NCBI RefSeq assembly: GCF_034140825.1
Contig: NC_089041.1
Coordinates: 22,829,501-22,893,500 of the forward strand
Direction of reading: 5' to 3'
Origin: Oryza sativa Japonica Group
Taxonomy: Eukaryota; Streptophyta; Magnoliopsida; Poales; Poaceae
Length of the DNA: 64,000 nt
Shown here: positions 33,934 to 45,606 of the stretch, piece after piece
Position numbering within the stretch: the first letter of the stretch is position 1
How the letters are laid out: each line of letters opens with the position of its first letter
The notes under the pieces: generated by a model
Seen by the model: only the letters and a program-made list of their open reading frames with translations
The model's database searches: none
Told to the model about the DNA's origin: nothing
Position numbers and translations under genes: made by a program

Positions 33934-34262
33934 AGATGAACGGGGGCACATCTATAATCGACCTCTGTCGGTCTCTGGTGTTCTGTTTGTCTATTTTCTA
34001 GTTATGCAATGCACTAACGCATGATGACTAAACAAGCACCAATGCACTAGTTGTGGATGATTCCTGTTCACAAGCCAACTGAGACCTGTACGAATAAGCA
34101 ATAATGCAGCTTTAATCAGTGGCAACTAACTAGTGACTTGACAAGGTACAACGCCCAGTATCACACAAAGGGGCACATCACTTTTTTCAGCTACCACTTA
34201 GCAATACTCAGAATTCTAGTAACTTCACACCCAGCACCAGCAGGGCACAATGATATCAACTA

Positions 34263-34386
34263 CTCCTTCCGTCCCAAAATATAAATATTTTTAGCTATGA
34301 ATATTGACAATTGTATAGCTATGAATATTGACAATTGTATGTCTAGATTCATAGCTAAAAATTATTATATTTTAGGATAGAGGTAG
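34263..34386. mobile_element. Stowaway-like MITE (about 124 bp)
   Basis: The left end CTCCTTCCGTCCCAAAATAT pairs with the right end ATTTTAGGATAGAGGTAG, flanked by TA. A 24-bp internal motif (AGCTATGAATATTGACAATTGTAT) is repeated in tandem. Confidence 0.7.
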
Positions 34387-34417
34387 TAGTTCAGAAAATA
34401 TTACATGTAATCTACTA

Positions 34418-34648
34418 CCTCCGTCCCAAAATAAATGCAGCCATGAGTTTCCACGTCTAACTTTGATCATCCGTCTTATTTGAAATTTTTTTATAATTAG
34501 CATTTTTGTTTTTATAAGATGATAAAACATGAATAATACTTTACTCATGACTTATGTTTTTAATTTTTTTTAAAAAAAATTAAATAAGACGAATGATCAA
34601 AGTTAGACGTGGAAAACCATGGCCACACTTATTTTGGGACGGAGGGAG
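34418..34648. mobile_element. Stowaway-like MITE (about 231 bp)
   Basis: CCTCCGTCCCAAAATAAATG at the left pairs with CACTTATTTTGGGACGGAGGGAG at the right. Inner arms also pair (TCCACGTCTAACTTTGATCA with TGATCAAAGTTAGACGTGGA). It lies just downstream of the ARF-GEF gene's 3' end. Confidence 0.8.
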
Positions 34649-35142
34649 CTGTGAACAAACGAGCAAAGGAATTCTGCAACAATCGCAGAAACAGATATGA
34701 CAACAATGATGACACAACTTTTATTGAATGCACCAACCTAGATGCTCTACCAAGAGTAATCTAGTATTGCCGTATAACAACACGCCTCGAGTACAATATC
34801 CTGAACAATGTATACATAGCACTAGCCAATGCTATTCCCTCGCCTCAATCCTCTACTTGTGTATAGAAGCATAGTTCCAGTCCCCGCATAGATAAATAAT
34901 AATACATAGAACGAAAGTGGCAAGGAAAAATTTCATGCGCAACATGCAAAGCTAATTTTCTTGCGTACTTAGAACACCTGCAAAAACCTTAAGCTTGTCA
35001 ATTTACAGCCTACCGAGCTCAGATGTGTGCCTTTAAGGGCGTTAAGCTTCTTTCTGACGCTCCATGTTTGCACAAAAATGCTAATACTGAATATACTCCA
35101 ACAAGAGAAGATATATGCAACGGAAGGAGGTACAATCACAAC

Positions 35143-38100
35143 TCAGGGCATGAGTGGGGTAAGTTGTTTGCTGAAAAGGTCACCAAGGGCACCACGAACA
35201 TCCATCTGCGGCATAACCACAATATTAGTACTCCACTACTACTAACGCCTTTAATGTGAAAACATACATCTATGATGGAAAAACATATACCTGATCACAG
35301 CAGATAAGTTTTGTAATTAATGGATAGAACTCTCTGATGTGCTTCTTGAATATCTGAGCGTCCATGATACACATTCCATTCAAAACCTGAAATTAAAACA
35401 GTTGAGAATGTGGGAATATAACATTATACGCAAGGATGAGATTTCGCAAAAGGCCCTATACACTACTATTAGAAGTTTAGAACCATATGCACTATACCTT
35501 GACAATAACTGGTGCTCTTAGGTCCAGTACACGGTGTATGTCTGCACTTGCAGCTTCCCCAGTGCTTGGCTGGAGATCAGAAGCATCTTTCAAGATCTGC
35601 CCACAAAACGAAACAAGCTTCCCTTCTGCGAGGCTCTTGAGCTTTTCATGTTCATCAGATTCTATGACGTGCCCATTTGTATCCTCACTTGGGTCATTCC
35701 CATCATGTTCCACAGTTGATTTCTGAAGAATCTCCAAATAGATAGCAGTTCCAGCTAGTTCCTGGCGAAGAAGATTCAGTGGAGGCCTACACAATTAAAT
35801 TTCAACTGTTAGAGAACTCCTTTGGGAAGTTAAATTGCATGTAGTCTTTAAGAATTACCTTTCTGGGGGTATATGGTGCATCCTGGTTCGAAGATTTGAA
35901 GTTGAGTTATAGGAAGAAGCAAATTCTAGGAGTGATAGCAAAATATCCATTATTGCAGTCTGCTGTGTGGTTTTTAGCCTGCTCCAGTACCTCTTCTGCA
36001 AAGTCCATCAAGAAGCACAAGTTAGTACATGTTCACAAGCAGAATTTGTTCATACATCAGACTAATAACCATCATATGGAGTACCTGTATGCTGTCAATG
36101 GCCCCAAGTAGCAGTAATTGAGTGATACATTTACTCCTAACAGTCTCCATCATAGGATTCTCTTCATCGTCAGTTTTGTCAGCCCCGTCAGCATCAGGTG
36201 CCTTCGATCAACAAACAGGAAAATTAAATACATATGAAAAACAAGCCAACTATGGAGAAAATCCCACTCAGTACTTCAGTACCAAGTGTAATGATGGTAT
36301 GTTGCTGATATTATTAAGTTCAAAGGTGCATGAATGTCACGCCAGATGAGCTAGAACATGACTTTCAGCAAATAGTATAGTATTAACAATGGACAACAGC
36401 CAACATGTCAGAAGAGAATACATATATTCAAAATTATGCGTTGATTACTACTTATAATATGCAAACAAAATTGGCTAGCATATCAACGAAGTAATACCAT
36501 TTCAAAAGTTTATAACTGTGTCTACAGATTTACTGATTTCAAACATTCCAGCTAGCTCTGTTCACACACAATGAACTCAGGTGTCCAGAAATTACTGCAC
36601 GGTTCCATATTTTTGCCAGATATATAGGAACCAAAACAGGAAAAAAATATTACTAGTGATTTTTATAAGGATATGCAATTGCATATGTATTGATATAGCA
36701 AGGAAAGGTACCAATGACAGTACGATCTGCTAATGTTCAAATCATAATATTCATCAATACCTAATCAATATGTGCAAGAGGAAAAAACATGTACCTTCAC
36801 AGGTGAGGGTGGCACAATATCGTCTGTACGACCTTTTGATTTGGAAGTAAGACTCCTGACCAAAAGATTGTCCATCATATTCCCCATAATTCTTTGTCCA
36901 AAGGTCTGACCCCGTGGGGAAACTGCAGGTTGTGCTCTCCCTGATGGAGATGGCAAACCTAGAGAAAGACAGAATTAGGTTAATTATCAGTATTCCAGTT
37001 CATATGGAAGCACTTGTCATTGTATAAAACAATTAATGGATATTTCAGGACTACCACACCTTCTGAATTGTCTAGGCTAGTCTGTGCATTTGTTTCCTGA
37101 TGACCATCCTGTTCATCAATATGACTTATTGAAGCTCCTCCTTCCCTGCTATCATGGTAACTACTACCAAGACCGTTGGTCTCTGCTTCTCTTGAAAGTG
37201 ATTGCTGATTGTTTGGTTTCTGAAATCCTACTGAATTGAGGAGTTCGAGAGGTTGGGTTGTGTATGATGCATCTCTGACAAGTGATATTAACATTAATAT
37301 GTGAACAACAAAAGCACAATTAATTTTAATGGGAAAATAGAACTTGAGGAGATACCTAATGCTCTTTAGAAGTGTTTCCCAGTCGCTGTCACTGAATTGG
37401 TGACCACCAACCTCTATGAGATGAACTAAAGCTCCAAGAGCAATTGAAACAACAGTCTGGTCTGTTTTCTTGGCACACTCAAGCAGCAAGCCCAAAAGAG
37501 GTGGAAGCATAAATGACACCTCCTGCAAAGACCACAATAAGAACCAACAAACAACTTTCCAATTGGATCACTTGATTTATGTGCAGGACGATTGAATTGT
37601 ATTGCCTTAAAGATAAAGGAAATAACTAGAAAATAAAATGTTTCAGCACAGTTGACATTCTAATAGACCCACACAATTTCTAGGAAGCAACTAAAATCAG
37701 CAGGGGAGAACAACATACATTACCTTGTAGAAAGTATTGAAAAGGTTGCAGATTAACTGCAGAGAATGAATGCTGGTATCACGAAGCCAGTCATCCCCAG
37801 AAGAAAGGCCATCCCTTCCAGCATGCCTTACATGATCAAATATGGGAAATAATACACGATGAAAAATGCTCTCCCAAAAAGGTGAGGAGAATTTATGACC
37901 TCTCTCATTCAGAAGATCAAACAACACTTCAAGTGCACAGTGTCTAACTTCTGGTCTGGGGTCTAAAGTTAAATCTGATAGGCCAGCTAGCATAGGAAAC
38001 CAATAATGCTCAGTAACATCAAAATGGGCCTCTGGAACATCATCAACAGGTTTAACAGCACCACCAGGAATGCAACCCTGCAAATGAAAAGAATGAGGCC

Positions 38101-41100
38101 AAAAAGATCAGGCCAAAAAGATCAAGTGTCCAGATGTGAATATAAGGGTGGTCACCATCCTAACCTCTGCCAAACGGTCTTCACATATGCGTAGGAGAGC
38201 GATAGCCTTTAAACTAATTCGAGGTGTGCATTTATTATTTGCGAAACCAATAAGACAGTTGACGCAGTCCATGAAGCAATCACCAACAACTTGATCAAAA
38301 TGCTCCAAGATAACTGCCAAACACATCCATTTAATCAAAAAACAATGATGATAATGGAATCTAACATTTTTGGAGAAAGTAAGAAACACTTCTAATGCTA
38401 GCAATTATATTCCTTTAAACTTACCTTGTTCTACATTTTCAAAAGCACTTTCAACAATATGTTCATTCTCATCATCAGCTGCCGCGGTGAATATCATGAA
38501 CACACAACGCCAACCTGACTTTATGCTGCCAACTTTTGATTTGATCAACTGCATGTTCATATGGCAAGATTTTTCATTACAACATCATTTTATATAAAAG
38601 CACCAGATCATCAGATTTCAATTGTTTGATAAGACTTATGAAGGCCTACCTGAACAATGCAATCAACAATTAGACCACGGATTTTTTCACTGTGACTATT
38701 TCTCATTAAAATAACAAAAGGCTTCAATATGTCATTCTGAAATGTGAATTTGTTCAATTCTGCACGTTCCAAGTACTTCATACCAAGCTGCCTCAATGAG
38801 TCAATTGCATACATGGCAACTTTCTCCTCGTGGTGGCTCCCAGCGGCAATAAAATGCTGTGACAAGACAGACCATATTCTCGCCCACACCTACATGCACA
38901 TGCATAAATGTAAGTTACTAGCTCAGATGAAAAAACAAAATATTTAGTCATGAGTTCAAGACATTGTATATCACAGCTAAAATTTAATATTGGGATGCCT
39001 CCCAGTTATAAAAAGATCCTGATGTTGATGTGCATTGCACTTGCACTTCAAACAGATGACAGGCTGGTGTTCAGTTACACAAATCAAAATGGCTCCAGAA
39101 GTACAGGTATACTACTCTAGGTTTTCTTTAAGAACATGGAAACACATTTGACCAACTAGTTTTGCACTTCTGCAAAGATGTGGTGAATCGAACTCCAATG
39201 TAACAGGAATACCAAACAAACAATAAGAGACAGGACATACCAAACGTATCCGAGCCATATTATAGTAGCTTATCTCGACAAGCTTTTGTAAGCTAAAGAC
39301 ACGAGCAGGTGTCTGTTTCAGTTCTTCTGCAGAAACACCACAAAGAGCAGTGAAGAATTCAACAATGGAATCACTTGGTAGTTTTACACTGTTTACAAAG
39401 ACTTGTTCAGCAGGCTTCCCAGACAACTCTTTCAGTGACTGGACAACAGATTCTCTCGATATTTGATTTGATCCCTGCATAACAGTTGCAGCAATTGAAG
39501 GATTTGAAGTGATATATTCAAGCCTGGAGACACATTCTAAAACAGCATTCCAAGTATCTTGCAAAGCATCCATATCTGTGTCAGCTAAGCCAAGGAGGGT
39601 CCGTAAAGCCTCAACATTTTTACTACGCATTTCCTTAGGAGCATGCAAAAATGTAAACCTGCAAAAGGTTAAGAAAGAAACATAAGATATTGCATTCATA
39701 TAACTTAGCGCATTACATTCATAAAATTAAAAAGACAATAAATGAATTTACATATAGAAGTTTGCCCAAGAACAACCAGTGTATATCCATAAATAGAAAA
39801 AATAATTTGCTTACCGCACTAAGGATGTCAAGAAAGCATAGCGCATGGTGTCCATCCCAAGAACACGAGTAAGATGGATGCCAGCCCTAAACCCTTCCAT
39901 GCATAGCACAACCCTAGGCTTGCTGTCACCTTCCTCCATGGTAACAGAAAATGTTGCAAGCAAAGGCCATCCTACAGCTTCAAGCATTGGCCTAACAAGC
40001 TCGACCTGCTGAGCAACATGAAAAACACCTCTCTTCTGTCCCTGATTTTTGAAAAGTGCTTGAGTCTGCTTAATGATTTTCTCACTTTCTGCTTTGGTAT
40101 CACTTGCTGACTTCAGTCTTGGAAGAGCTAAATTGAGGATATTGACAACACCCCTTTCTTCTGTTTCTCGTCTGGGTTTATTAGTTTTTGCTGAATCAGG
40201 GAAATCGTCTTTCATCTTTATCTCTTCCTGGACAATGGAATCATAAATTTCCTCCAAGAGCTCCTTTGGGGCACATTCCTCTGCATCACTCGCAGTGTTC
40301 ATTCGTACGAAATCTGATTTTGACATTTTAGGCCACACCATTGGGTTGTGGGCGTCAGTATTCAACATTATAACAGCATAAGCAAGAACATAAGCAGTAT
40401 CTGCATTTTTGAAAAGTCCAGGGTTATCAGCACAGTACCTGCAAGTCATAATATACCATTTGAGACCAGTGGTTGACATGTCAAATAAAAGTAGCATTAA
40501 GACTTTATACACATACCGCTCAGCAAACTTTTCCATTATGCGATCAATCTTTTGTGCCTCCCCAGGAAGGCGAAACCCTTTCAAGAACTCACGAATTGCA
40601 GCATCAAACTTCAATCCCGAAAATTTCATTGAATCAACATAAGCATGCATCACAGCAAGAGGGAACTCCTCATGTTGTCCCAAATATTCACCAATCATAG
40701 CCTGCAAAGTTACAGTTCACAAAAACTAGTGGTTAGTCCCACCTAGCAATAACAGTAAACTAATCCTTCTTTTACACTTGAGAAAAACTGCAAGAAGCTC
40801 ATTATGTTTCTTGAATCACCTTATCCAAGCTAGAATTGCTCTTGAGAAAGTGAGCTACAGATGTTGCATTATTTTCGATCAACTTATTTAATAACAAATA
40901 CTCAATCCCCCTTGCTGGTTTGCGATTGAACTGAAAAGGAAAGGGAAAAATACTTCAGTTACAATCAGCAATGCAGTAACAGCAAACTAGGTTAACTGCT
41001 ACAAGAACATGCATGTATTTGGTAAACATCATGAGATAAAGATTCTTGATTGCAAAATAAATAAAACAAAACAAAACAATTAAAACAGCAACCTCCCTAC

Positions 41101-44100
41101 CTCTGAGATTGCAGCCTCCATTGTTGACTTATGAGCTTTAGCTATCTCAAACTGATTGCGACCATCCTCTTGGCTCTTTATTTCATCACTTGTTATGCTC
41201 CTTGCAGAAGAATCATTTTCACAAGCTTCGGCAACACTCCCCTGTTTCAAGGAATCTCTTCGAGCTTGCTCCCAATCAACCAATGACTTCAAAATACTCA
41301 CCAAACACTGCAATTTGGGTTTTACGAGTGATTAACATTATATACACTAAGGACAAAAATATCTTAGCAATTTGGATAACAGTAACCTGAAGAGATGAGC
41401 CTTTCACAGAAACTGTTTGAGAAGATGCGGCAGTGTTTGTATCCGCATTTTGAGATCCTTGTGCAATCCTTGAGAGTGCACTGACCTGATAGTGATACAT
41501 GTTCAATCAGATATATCATGTGGAGATAGTTAGAAGAGATACTAGTTTTCTAGTGTAAAAATAAAATTCATTGTGCTCACCATGCGTTCAAAAAGGTTTG
41601 GCCCCTCAAGGTCACAATCATAATTTACAAACATGTCTGCAAGCATTTGTGAATCCTTGCAGACTTTCTCCAGCATCCTGGTTGACAAATAAATCACATA
41701 ATATATAATGTGCAGCACCAAGATGATCTAAGATAGCAAAACAAATAGAAAATGAATATGACAAATAGGATTAAACATCACTTTTGAGATTCTACAAATC
41801 AAATGAGTCATACCTAAGGACACTGGCCCTTTGGCTGAGTGGACTGTCAGAGCTATCGAGAGACCTTAAAACTATCAGAGGAAAGAAGACACCGATCTCA
41901 CCCTGCATAATTATTTGAGAAAACAGAAATTATCATGATACCAGGAAAAATCCAATACTGTAAAGTGCAAACAGTATGTCCATAATGTGAACTTAATTAA
42001 ATATTATTTTACCTTCAGACTCTCTCGAAAACGAAGCAATAGAACTGCAAATATCCCACAAGCGTACTGCCAAAGAAGTAAAAGACGGTCAATATGATAA
42101 TAACAGACAAATAACCCTTATTATAACTACAAGTCTATAATGACAAGGTAGTATGCATAAAAAATTGAAAAAACGATTAAGAAATTACCTGAAAAACAAC
42201 CGCAGATGAAGACACAGCCGCTCGCAGAATAGCATAGGAAAGATAGGCTTTAACTGAATCGATGAAGTGGAAATTTTTGGTAAATGAATCACTGACTCCT
42301 TCTAGCAATCCCTGAAGGCTAAAGAGTTAGCACAGACCATCGAAACAAACAGGATTAGCAACATCCGAAGAACAAAGATGTGATTGAACCTGTAACAGTT
42401 CGAGTGATAGCAGCCTTGTCTTTGTAGCAACCTCATCACTCTCTTCCTTCATGCTCATCTACAAGGATGTAAATGATATTCAACTCCGGTCAAAGTAACA
42501 TTATGTACATTGTAAGCTATTCAATAAGAATACAAACCTTGCAGAGAGTCCGGAAGAGCAATAGTGCATCACGCTGTATTATGTTCACAGTGTCCAGGTC
42601 TATTCCACTGGAAAAGGAGGAGGGTTAGGGGTCATATGTAATCCGTAACTACAACCTATGAAGGACAGGTAAGTAGCATCACAGATACAGCACTAAAGAC
42701 AGGTTAAAGCTTAACGAACCCTGATACTTTCTTTCCATCCTCAAGTTCAACAGCCTTGTCAAGAACAGCCTCCAACCCCTGCAAAATGATTTTTTTGGAT
42801 CAGATAGAACTAATAGAATACATATAAATTAGTGTGAAATGTCCTGATAGTAACATTAAACAATAAGCAAAGCAATTTCACTACCTTAATATCAGCTCCT
42901 CCTGCAAGACTCTGAAGCTCTTCAACAGATGCTGGAGATGCTTCTGTAGCTCGATTCAAGGATAGCGCATCTCCAAGAGTAATTTTTTCATCAGCTTGGT
43001 TACCAGTGGATACTTCACCATTCTCTGATTCCTCTGTGCTAGATGATGGTTCTTCTTTCATTGCAGAGCTGGCAGGTGGTACAGAAACCTGACAAAAAAG
43101 GCAAGGCACACACCTCGTTCCTTCAGTAAATCATCTCCCTTTGCATAATGCCAATAGAAGTTATGGGGAAAATTTTTTGCCTGCTCAGATTCCATCCGCC
43201 TGAATACGATGCTGATCATCTGGGTTAACATGGCCTTTGAGGTAGCCTGGTTCACAGGGCTCTTGCTATGGAAATATTGTAAAGTATCAGACAGGTTTCC
43301 AAGTCAAAATACAGCAGATCATGAGGTGGCTATATAACATGTACCTGTTGAGAGCAATATTATAGCATACTCTAATCACTCCAAGCAAAGGTTCTCCATG
43401 TACTGCACTCAAACAAACAGCTCAAAATTATGTATGGTGTCTCCCGTTATTCTTCTATATGGATACGGAAAAGGGAGATACATGAAAGTCCCATCACAAG
43501 CCTTGTAAAGGCGATAGCTAGATTAATATCTTCCACTGTGTTCACTTACAGGATTTTTGTAAAAGACAACTGCAATTTCTTCATGAATTCACCAAAGAAA
43601 ATGTAAGAAACAAAATAGCATCGAAAATTAGATAATCCCTGTTGCAGTGCTATGTACACAAAGTGTTTGATATGTTCATCTAATTCCCGTAGGCACTATT
43701 TAGTGGGTAAAACTTCAGGAGAAGGTCTGCCCACAGGGACCAACCCATAATGGATAATAAGATTAGCATTTGCCTAGCATGCCAGCATGATTCAAAGATG
43801 CCATATACAATATCGTGTTAGCTCCTAAACTTCCTAATAAATGGAAAGTTTGAGCAACATGGAAAATAAGCTTAGCAAGGTAAGTAGGTCACCTCTAAAT
43901 CTATTTGAAGCAACAGCATTGAGAAGCACTTTCAAGACTTGGAGAACAGTGCTGCAACACAGATGTCACCCAGTTCAGTGCATGTGCAAAAGTGTGATCC
44001 AACATAATATCATCTTAAAGTGATGTGTACCTGTCAGAGGAGGTGTTATCAACACAACCGCAGACCATGTTCAGGATGTCAGTAAATAGAGGGGAATTTT

Positions 44101-45606
44101 TACCACCCTCTAAACCAGGGTCGCCTTCTAGATGGTCATAAGCAATAAGTTTCTGGTAATTGAAAATGGAACAGGTCAATCAGAAAATACATTTCAATTC
44201 CCGCAAAAAAAAAAAAGAAAAGACATTTTTCAATAATTGTAGCATGTAAAAGAAAAGGTAAAACCTTGTTGGCAACGTAAAGGTGGTAAACATATATTAC
44301 GGGCATGATTCTAGGTCCAAAATTTGATGTAATGAAAAGTAGTGGCAATTAGGGAATTCATATGGTCTGCAACTCAGCCAGGATGAGAAGCACTGCCTGA
44401 CCAAACGAACAGGGAAATGAATCTTACACGTCATACAAAGACGATAACTAATAAACGGCATACCTGTATATCTATATGTATAGCAGCATGATGAGTCAAA
44501 CTCTGATTTTCATTAAACGCTACTAGCAAAATGAATTGGCACATTAACCAAAAAAAATCCCATGAAAAAGTGTTAAACTTAAGTAGGCATGTGTGTCCAC
44601 CATGTTTGCGTTTTTTGATTTTGAACTATATGTAGCATTTTAGTGAAGTTAGTTGATGTGGATCTTGCAGTGCTGTCTCAATTGTTATTCAGATGCTAAC
44701 TATTAATTCTGATGCATTAATTTACTTTCTAAATCGCACTCTATATACAGTTGAAGTCTTTAACACAGCCTCTTCAAAGAAAGCTCATTACTGTATTGCA
44801 TACTTCGATGATGCGTCTGCAAGACCCATAGACTACTAGAAAAATTAAGCAGCCCCCCACCTCCAACCTAAACAATTACGGAGTATATAAAAAACTCGAG
44901 AAATTGTGCAACACATCTTTAAATGTGAAATGAGGACTGATCCAGTCCGGTATGAACGAACTATAATCCTAGACGGTACAAAGTGGTTGCCTCACGCGAT
45001 GGACCAATGCCGTTCACAGGAGCTTTGGTGCTAAGGTGAGAGATCTCCCCACGCATCTCAACAATGATCGGCGCTAAGCGATAATGTAACACACTTTCTG
45101 CTACATGAGCATCGGGCCGGGTAAACAAGTACTAGCAAGGAGAAGATGAGTTACATGGAGGCAGTCGAGCGCGGGCTCGACGAGCTTGACGTGCTTGGTC
45201 TCGAAGGCGAGGCGGAGCGGCTGCAGCACCAGCTCGGCCTGAGTCCCCTCCAGCACGCGCCCCGCCGACGCCAGCACCTGCGTGATGGGCGCCGCCGCCG
45301 CGTCGCCGCCCTCCTCCTGTCCCGCCGCCGCCGCCCCCTTGATGGCATCTGCGACACGCACAGCTCACAGTCAACTCACCCCCCCACCAAACCGAGCGCC
45401 ACGGCGTCGCGGCAGGGAGATCCCCCCACCCAATGCCCGGCAGCGAAGAGGAAGAGGAGGAGGAGGATGGGGCACGGGCACGGGCACGCACCGAGGTAGG
45501 ACTGGATGGATTGCTGCAGCGCGGCGAACTTGCCGCGGTTGGCTGTGCACTCCTTGAGCATGGCCTCGAAGGCCCGCGTGACGAACCCTCCCGCGGCGCC
45601 CGCCAT
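35143..45606 (-). CDS. BIG5: BIG-type ARF guanine-nucleotide exchange factor (BIG5/MIN7-like)
   Basis: BIG proteins load GTP on ARF GTPases at the trans-Golgi/early endosome. Thirty-two exons join in frame to 1718 aa: 45492-45606, 45155-45348, 44031-44152, 43893-43951, 43345-43402, 43181-43265, 42885-43088, 42720-42778, 42538-42607, 42390-42458, 42189-42311, 42013-42066, 41814-41902, 41581-41677, 41387-41485, 41101-41307, 40820-40930, 40517-40701, 39815-40438, 39241-39658, 38650-38889, 38425-38548, 38165-38313, 37724-38077, 37356-37522, 37060-37274, 36795-36958, 36085-36201, 35859-35995, 35498-35786, 35291-35386 and 35143-35205. The HUS box NYDCD is residues 452-456. The Sec7 domain spans roughly 565-755; its FRLPGEAQ loop carries the glutamate finger E653. 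[17 protein letters not shown] is the conserved HDS1-type motif. The start [19 protein letters not shown] resembles Arabidopsis BIG5/MIN7 rather than BIG1-4. The intron at 43089-43180 begins with GC. Confidence 0.93.

Noticed and set aside
43116-43180. Extension of the ARF-GEF exon through 43116 to a GT donor
   Set aside because: It would shift the next exon out of frame. The GC donor keeps the frame.
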